DNA of 64,000 bases, taken from the NCBI RefSeq assembly GCF_003286915.1, contig NZ_QMFY01000008.1:124001-188000 (forward strand). The letters are read 5' to 3'. Within the stretch, counting starts at the first letter, position 1, and every line of letters begins with the position of its first letter. The DNA is from Pseudochryseolinea flava. GTDB lineage: Bacteria > Bacteroidota > Bacteroidia > Cytophagales > Cyclobacteriaceae. Both the position numbers and the translations under genes were made by a program. A model generated the notes under the pieces. The model was not told where the DNA came from. It made no database searches and saw only the letters and a program-made list of their open reading frames with translations. Of the stretch, positions 61,007 to 64,000 are shown piece after piece.

Positions 61007-62014
61007 TTACCGCTCCTCGTGGCGTTGGAAACTATAGTATAGATAGAACAACGCTGGAAGAATGAATACACTTCCAATGATGAGCGCCCATCCGAGTGCC
61101 TCCATCGTTTTTGGAGGCGCTTGAAGTTCAAGCAATGAAAGACTTCTGCCGCCGTGTAGTCGGATGAAGTCGGGGAAATGCGCGTAGCTTACTGCGAACA
61201 AGATCATGGTCACCTGAAAGCCCGCCATGATTCGCGGTAACATATTTTTTCCGCGATAAATAAAATACCAAAGGACTGCTAGCGATACCGTTGCAGCTTG
61301 CACCGCGATAAGTCCTAACGGTTCTCCAAATACCCAATGGCGCAAGGGAATCTTGTCAATCTCGGCGACAATAAACACAATAATCCCGCATACAATAGCC
61401 GCGATGTTCATGCGAATCGCTTTGTTAACGAAGCGTTTTCTATCAGCTTCGTCATCGGCTTCGCCAATTAAAAATACCGATGCTAAGAATCCGCAGATTG
61501 ACACGGTGAATAATCCGACACTGATTGAAAACAAATTGAACCAACTGAAAACATACGCCGTTTGGAAGTCGGATGCATCGGGTTGAATTCGCCCGGAAAT
61601 TGTACTCGCTGCGATAATGCCGAGGAAAAAAGGTGTGACAAAACTCGATAAAAGAAAAATCCGGTTGTAAAGCCACTGCATATCGTCTTTGATGGCATCG
61701 TAGTGTCGAAATACAAATGCTGTTCCGCGTGCGATAATTCCGACGAGCATAATCACCAGTGGAATGTGCAAATAGGTAGACATCTCACTGTAGATTACGG
61801 GGAAGCCCACAAACAAAATCACAATCGCAATGATGAGCCACATGTGGTTGGCTTCCCATATCGGACCGATCGCGTGGTATAAGGTCTTTCGTGTTCTGAT
61901 ACGATTTTTTGCCGAGGTTAGGAGCTCAATAATTCCGGCGCCAAAATCAGCACCACCAAGAATGAGGTAGAGCAGTATCGAAAGCCACAAGTAAGCGATG
62001 ACAACGTACGCCAT
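61007..62014 (-). CDS. cydB: Cytochrome bd ubiquinol oxidase, subunit II
   Basis: The protein has 335 residues and about nine transmembrane helices. The start YVVIAYLWLSILLYLILGGADFGAGIIELL is the standard CydB N-terminus, and HAIGPIWEANHMWLIIAIVILFVGFPV is the conserved helix 2-3 block. CydB pairs with CydA to oxidise quinol and reduce oxygen to water at high affinity. It is 3 nt downstream of cydA, on the same strand. Confidence 0.94.
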   Translation of the reverse strand: MAYVVIAYLWLSILLYLILGGADFGAGIIELLTSAKNRIRTRKTLYHAIGPIWEANHMWLIIAIVILFVGFPVIYSEMSTYLHIPLVIMLVGIIARGTAFVFRHYDAIKDDMQWLYNRIFLLSSFVTPFFLGIIAASTISGRIQPDASDFQTAYVFSWFNLFSISVGLFTVSICGFLASVFLIGEADDEADRKRFVNKAIRMNIAAIVCGIIVFIVAEIDKIPLRHWVFGEPLGLIAVQAATVSLAVLWYFIYRGKNMLPRIMAGFQVTMILFAVSYAHFPDFIRLHGGRSLSLLELQAPPKTMEALGWALIIGSVFILPALFYLYYSFQRHEER

Positions 62015-62017
62015 AGG

Positions 62018-63343
62018 CTAATGATTTGATTTGTCTTCGGGTTGATCGTAAAGCAATGGAACCATTTTGATCTGCCTGTTCAATAGAAAGATTACCACCA
62101 CTGTAAGCGACAGATAAATTGCTGTGAAAATGTAAAACGAGTAGGCAATGCCCGGCATCGGTGTAACGGCATCAGCGGTGCGCATCACGTTGTGAATGAT
62201 CCAAGGTTGTCGACCCACTTCCGTAACTGTCCACCCGGCTTCAACGGCAATGAATCCCAATGGCGTGGCTAGTGCAAAGAGCTTGACAAACCAGCGCCTG
62301 TCGAGCCATTGTTTCTTCCAGTAGCTCAAAAAGAAAATAACGGCGAGGAGCATCATGAACATACCAATGCCTACCATAATCTGAAACGCGAAGTGTGTAA
62401 CCAATACGGGCGGTCTATCTTCTTTCGCAAATTTGTCGAGACCTGTCACTTCTTGATCAAAATCACCGTGCGCCAGAAAACTTAACATGCCGGGGAGCTC
62501 AATCGCATAATCGATTGTTTCCGTTTCTTCATTTGGAATACCGCCAATAATAAGCGGAGCTTTCTCACTTGTATGAAAGTGTGCTTCCATAGCCGCGAGC
62601 TTCGCGGGTTGTCGTACGGCGATGTCTTTCGCAGATAGATCACCACTAATCGGTTGAAGCAAAGCGGCAATCGTTCCGAATGAAGCTGCAATCTTGAAAG
62701 CGCGTGTGTGGAAGTCTACATTCTTTTTCTTCAGAATCATAAACGCGTGAACACCAGCAACGGCAAAACCAGTGGCTGCGATCGCGGCAAGCGTCATGTG
62801 TATGGATTGAAAGAGCCAGGCATCGTTAAACATCGCCGCGATGGGATCGATGTTTGAGTATGTACCATTGTCGAAATCAAATCCAGCGGGGCTATTCATC
62901 CAAGCATTTGCCGACACAACAAGTATACCCGAGGCAAGTCCGCTGACACCCACAACCACGCCTGTAAACCAATGGAACCACGGATTGAAGCGATTCCATC
63001 CATAAAGATAAAATCCGAGTGCGATGGCCTCTATAAAGAAGGCAGTACCTTCAAGCGAAAAGGGCATCCCGAAAATTGGCCCTGCGTGTTTCATGAATTC
63101 TGGCCACAGCAGGCCGAGCTCAAAAGAAAGCATAGTACCCGATACGGCGCCAGTCGCAAAGAAAATCGCGACGCCTTTACTCCAAGCTTTGGTAAGCTGT
63201 CGATAACGGTCGTCTTTCGACTTTATCCATTTGTAATGGGAGACAGCCATGAAGAATGGCATCACCATTCCGATGCAAGCATATATAATGTGAAACCCAA
63301 GCGACAATGCCATCTGCGATCGGGCAGCGAGAAAATCGTCCAT
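62018..63343 (-). CDS. cydA: Cytochrome bd ubiquinol oxidase, subunit I
   Basis: The protein has 441 residues from ATG 63343 (an upstream ATG at 63367 would add 8 non-conserved residues). DDFLAARSQMALSLGFHIIYA contains His18, the b595 axial ligand. The SGTMLSFELGLLWPEFMKHAG block carries the conserved Glu residues of the proton path, and GRQPWIIHNVMRTADAV lies near the C-terminus. The Q-loop is short, so it is not the long E. coli form. The oxidase supports microaerobic growth and protects against nitric oxide and peroxide. This may suit a nitrite-using cell (inference). Confidence 0.94.
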   Translation of the reverse strand: MDDFLAARSQMALSLGFHIIYACIGMVMPFFMAVSHYKWIKSKDDRYRQLTKAWSKGVAIFFATGAVSGTMLSFELGLLWPEFMKHAGPIFGMPFSLEGTAFFIEAIALGFYLYGWNRFNPWFHWFTGVVVGVSGLASGILVVSANAWMNSPAGFDFDNGTYSNIDPIAAMFNDAWLFQSIHMTLAAIAATGFAVAGVHAFMILKKKNVDFHTRAFKIAASFGTIAALLQPISGDLSAKDIAVRQPAKLAAMEAHFHTSEKAPLIIGGIPNEETETIDYAIELPGMLSFLAHGDFDQEVTGLDKFAKEDRPPVLVTHFAFQIMVGIGMFMMLLAVIFFLSYWKKQWLDRRWFVKLFALATPLGFIAVEAGWTVTEVGRQPWIIHNVMRTADAVTPMPGIAYSFYIFTAIYLSLTVVVIFLLNRQIKMVPLLYDQPEDKSNH

Positions 63344-63504
63344 ACAGGCGGGGCGTTGTGATGTCACAAATATAGAAGCGGAACTCGTTCGTGGAAGGAA
63401 TATTTAATTCAAATTTCGATCGATTCGGAAATTTCTACGCCAACGTTCACAATACTTTTCGGTGGCATGAGAATATTAACCTCCAACGATTGAAAAATGT
63501 GTTT

Positions 63505-63951
63505 ATGAAAACCATCGAAAAGGATTTAATTGCACGTTCGACAATCACCATTCAGGCACCTGTTGAACGCGTATGGGAAGCGTTGGTAACACCCGCGCTC
63601 GTGAAACAATACCTGCACGGAACGGATGTTGAATCGGATTGGAAAGTAGGAAGTAGTGTAATCTTCAGAGGCGAATGGAAGGGGAAGTCGTATGAAGACA
63701 AAGGTGAGATTAAAGCAATCGAAAAAAACAAAAGATTGCAATATTCATTCTGGAGTTCGCTCGCGGGAAAAGAAGATAGTCCAGCAAATTACGTGATGGT
63801 AACTTACGACTTACTTCCCACGGCACGCGGCACTGAACTTACCATTTCTGCCGATGATCCCAATGCCGACGAACAAACTAAGAAGCACATGGAGCAGAAC
63901 TGGGATATGGTTTTGCAGTCGTTACAGAAACTTCTCGAGGCGACCACATAA
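63505..63951 (+). CDS. SRPBCC/AHSA1 family protein
   Basis: The protein has 148 residues from ATG 63505. A longer frame to 63391 adds a weak extension. The AHSA1-like fold is visible as STITIQAPVERVWEALVTPALVKQYLHGTDVESDWKVGSSVIFRGEW and the C-terminal helix KHMEQNWDMVLQSLQKLLEATT. SRPBCC proteins bind hydrophobic ligands or act as Hsp90-cochaperone-like factors. The gene is divergent from cydAB. Function unknown. Confidence 0.84.
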   Translation: MKTIEKDLIARSTITIQAPVERVWEALVTPALVKQYLHGTDVESDWKVGSSVIFRGEWKGKSYEDKGEIKAIEKNKRLQYSFWSSLAGKEDSPANYVMVTYDLLPTARGTELTISADDPNADEQTKKHMEQNWDMVLQSLQKLLEATT

Positions 63952-63957
63952 AAAAAA

Positions 63958-63990
63958 GAGGCTGTTTCATCATTTGAAACAGCCTCCTGT
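63958..63990. terminator. Strong terminator after the SRPBCC gene, near the window end
   Basis: GAGGCTGTTTCA (63958-63969) and TGAAACAGCCTC (63975-63986) form a perfect 12-bp stem with a 5-nt loop, preceded by an A-run. The T-run is on the minus strand, so it also fits a convergent gene beyond the window. Confidence 0.85.
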
Positions 63991-64000
63991 TATTTCAACG

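Noticed and set aside
1-64000. tRNA, rRNA, insertion sequence or prophage
   Set aside because: No cloverleaf, transposase, integrase or phage structural gene was recognised by reading; a tRNAscan run would settle the tRNA question.

Overview
The window looks like chromosomal DNA of a free-living Bacteroidota bacterium, most likely a cytophagalean. The signs are a SusD/RagB end with a lipoprotein IPT surface protein, lipoboxes, a Y_Y_Y/Reg_prop sensor, a SemiSWEET, an IcmF mutase, A/T-rich spacers and short Cytophagales-type satellites. The assignment comes from gene content only. No rRNA, tRNA, insertion sequence, phage gene or CRISPR array was found.

Layout. 1-7.7 kb: the tail of a polysaccharide utilisation locus (SusD C-terminus, IPT surface glycan-binding lipoprotein, GH2, alpha/beta hydrolase, GH3 lipoprotein). 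7.8-11 kb: two small envelope proteins and a FtsX/MacB-type permease. 11-18 kb: nitrite assimilation block 1, with DUF4202 and cobA on the minus strand, divergent from nirB-nirD and followed by a NarX-like P-box histidine kinase and a LuxR-type response regulator. 18-23 kb: PRC-barrel protein, NIPSNAP protein, TetR with an MFS exporter, a lipoprotein and a YjbR protein. 23.2-34.3 kb: nitrate block 2, with narK, an outer-membrane channel, an NrtABD-type ABC importer, a nitrate reductase fused to a flavoprotein and a BFD-like domain, and a rubredoxin-tailed protein derived from the nitrite/sulfite reductase fold. 34.3-64 kb: mostly housekeeping and hypothetical genes (icmF, Nei-type glycosylase, SemiSWEET, a kinase-less propeller sensor, a START protein, BON, TRIC, Prx-like, peptidase E, arfB, DMT exporter, paired membrane proteins, CDGSH protein, cydAB).

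How the nitrogen genes fit together: nitrate crosses the outer membrane (porin-like channel) and inner membrane (NarK and/or the ABC importer). It is reduced to nitrite by the fused Nas enzyme and then to ammonium by NirBD, with CobA supplying the siroheme precursor. The P-box kinase and LuxR regulator are the obvious controllers. Clusters of the palindrome TACGTA lie in front of nirB (shared with cobA), the kinase gene and narK, and nowhere else in the window as clusters. They are the best candidate for the operator of this regulon.

Other non-coding signals: a CTGGCAY element 40 nt before the start codon of three small genes (53 nt before a fourth); a compact three-way-junction RNA after nirD; a possible H-type pseudoknot leader before the outer-membrane channel gene; and degenerate satellites next to two of the CTGGCAY promoters.
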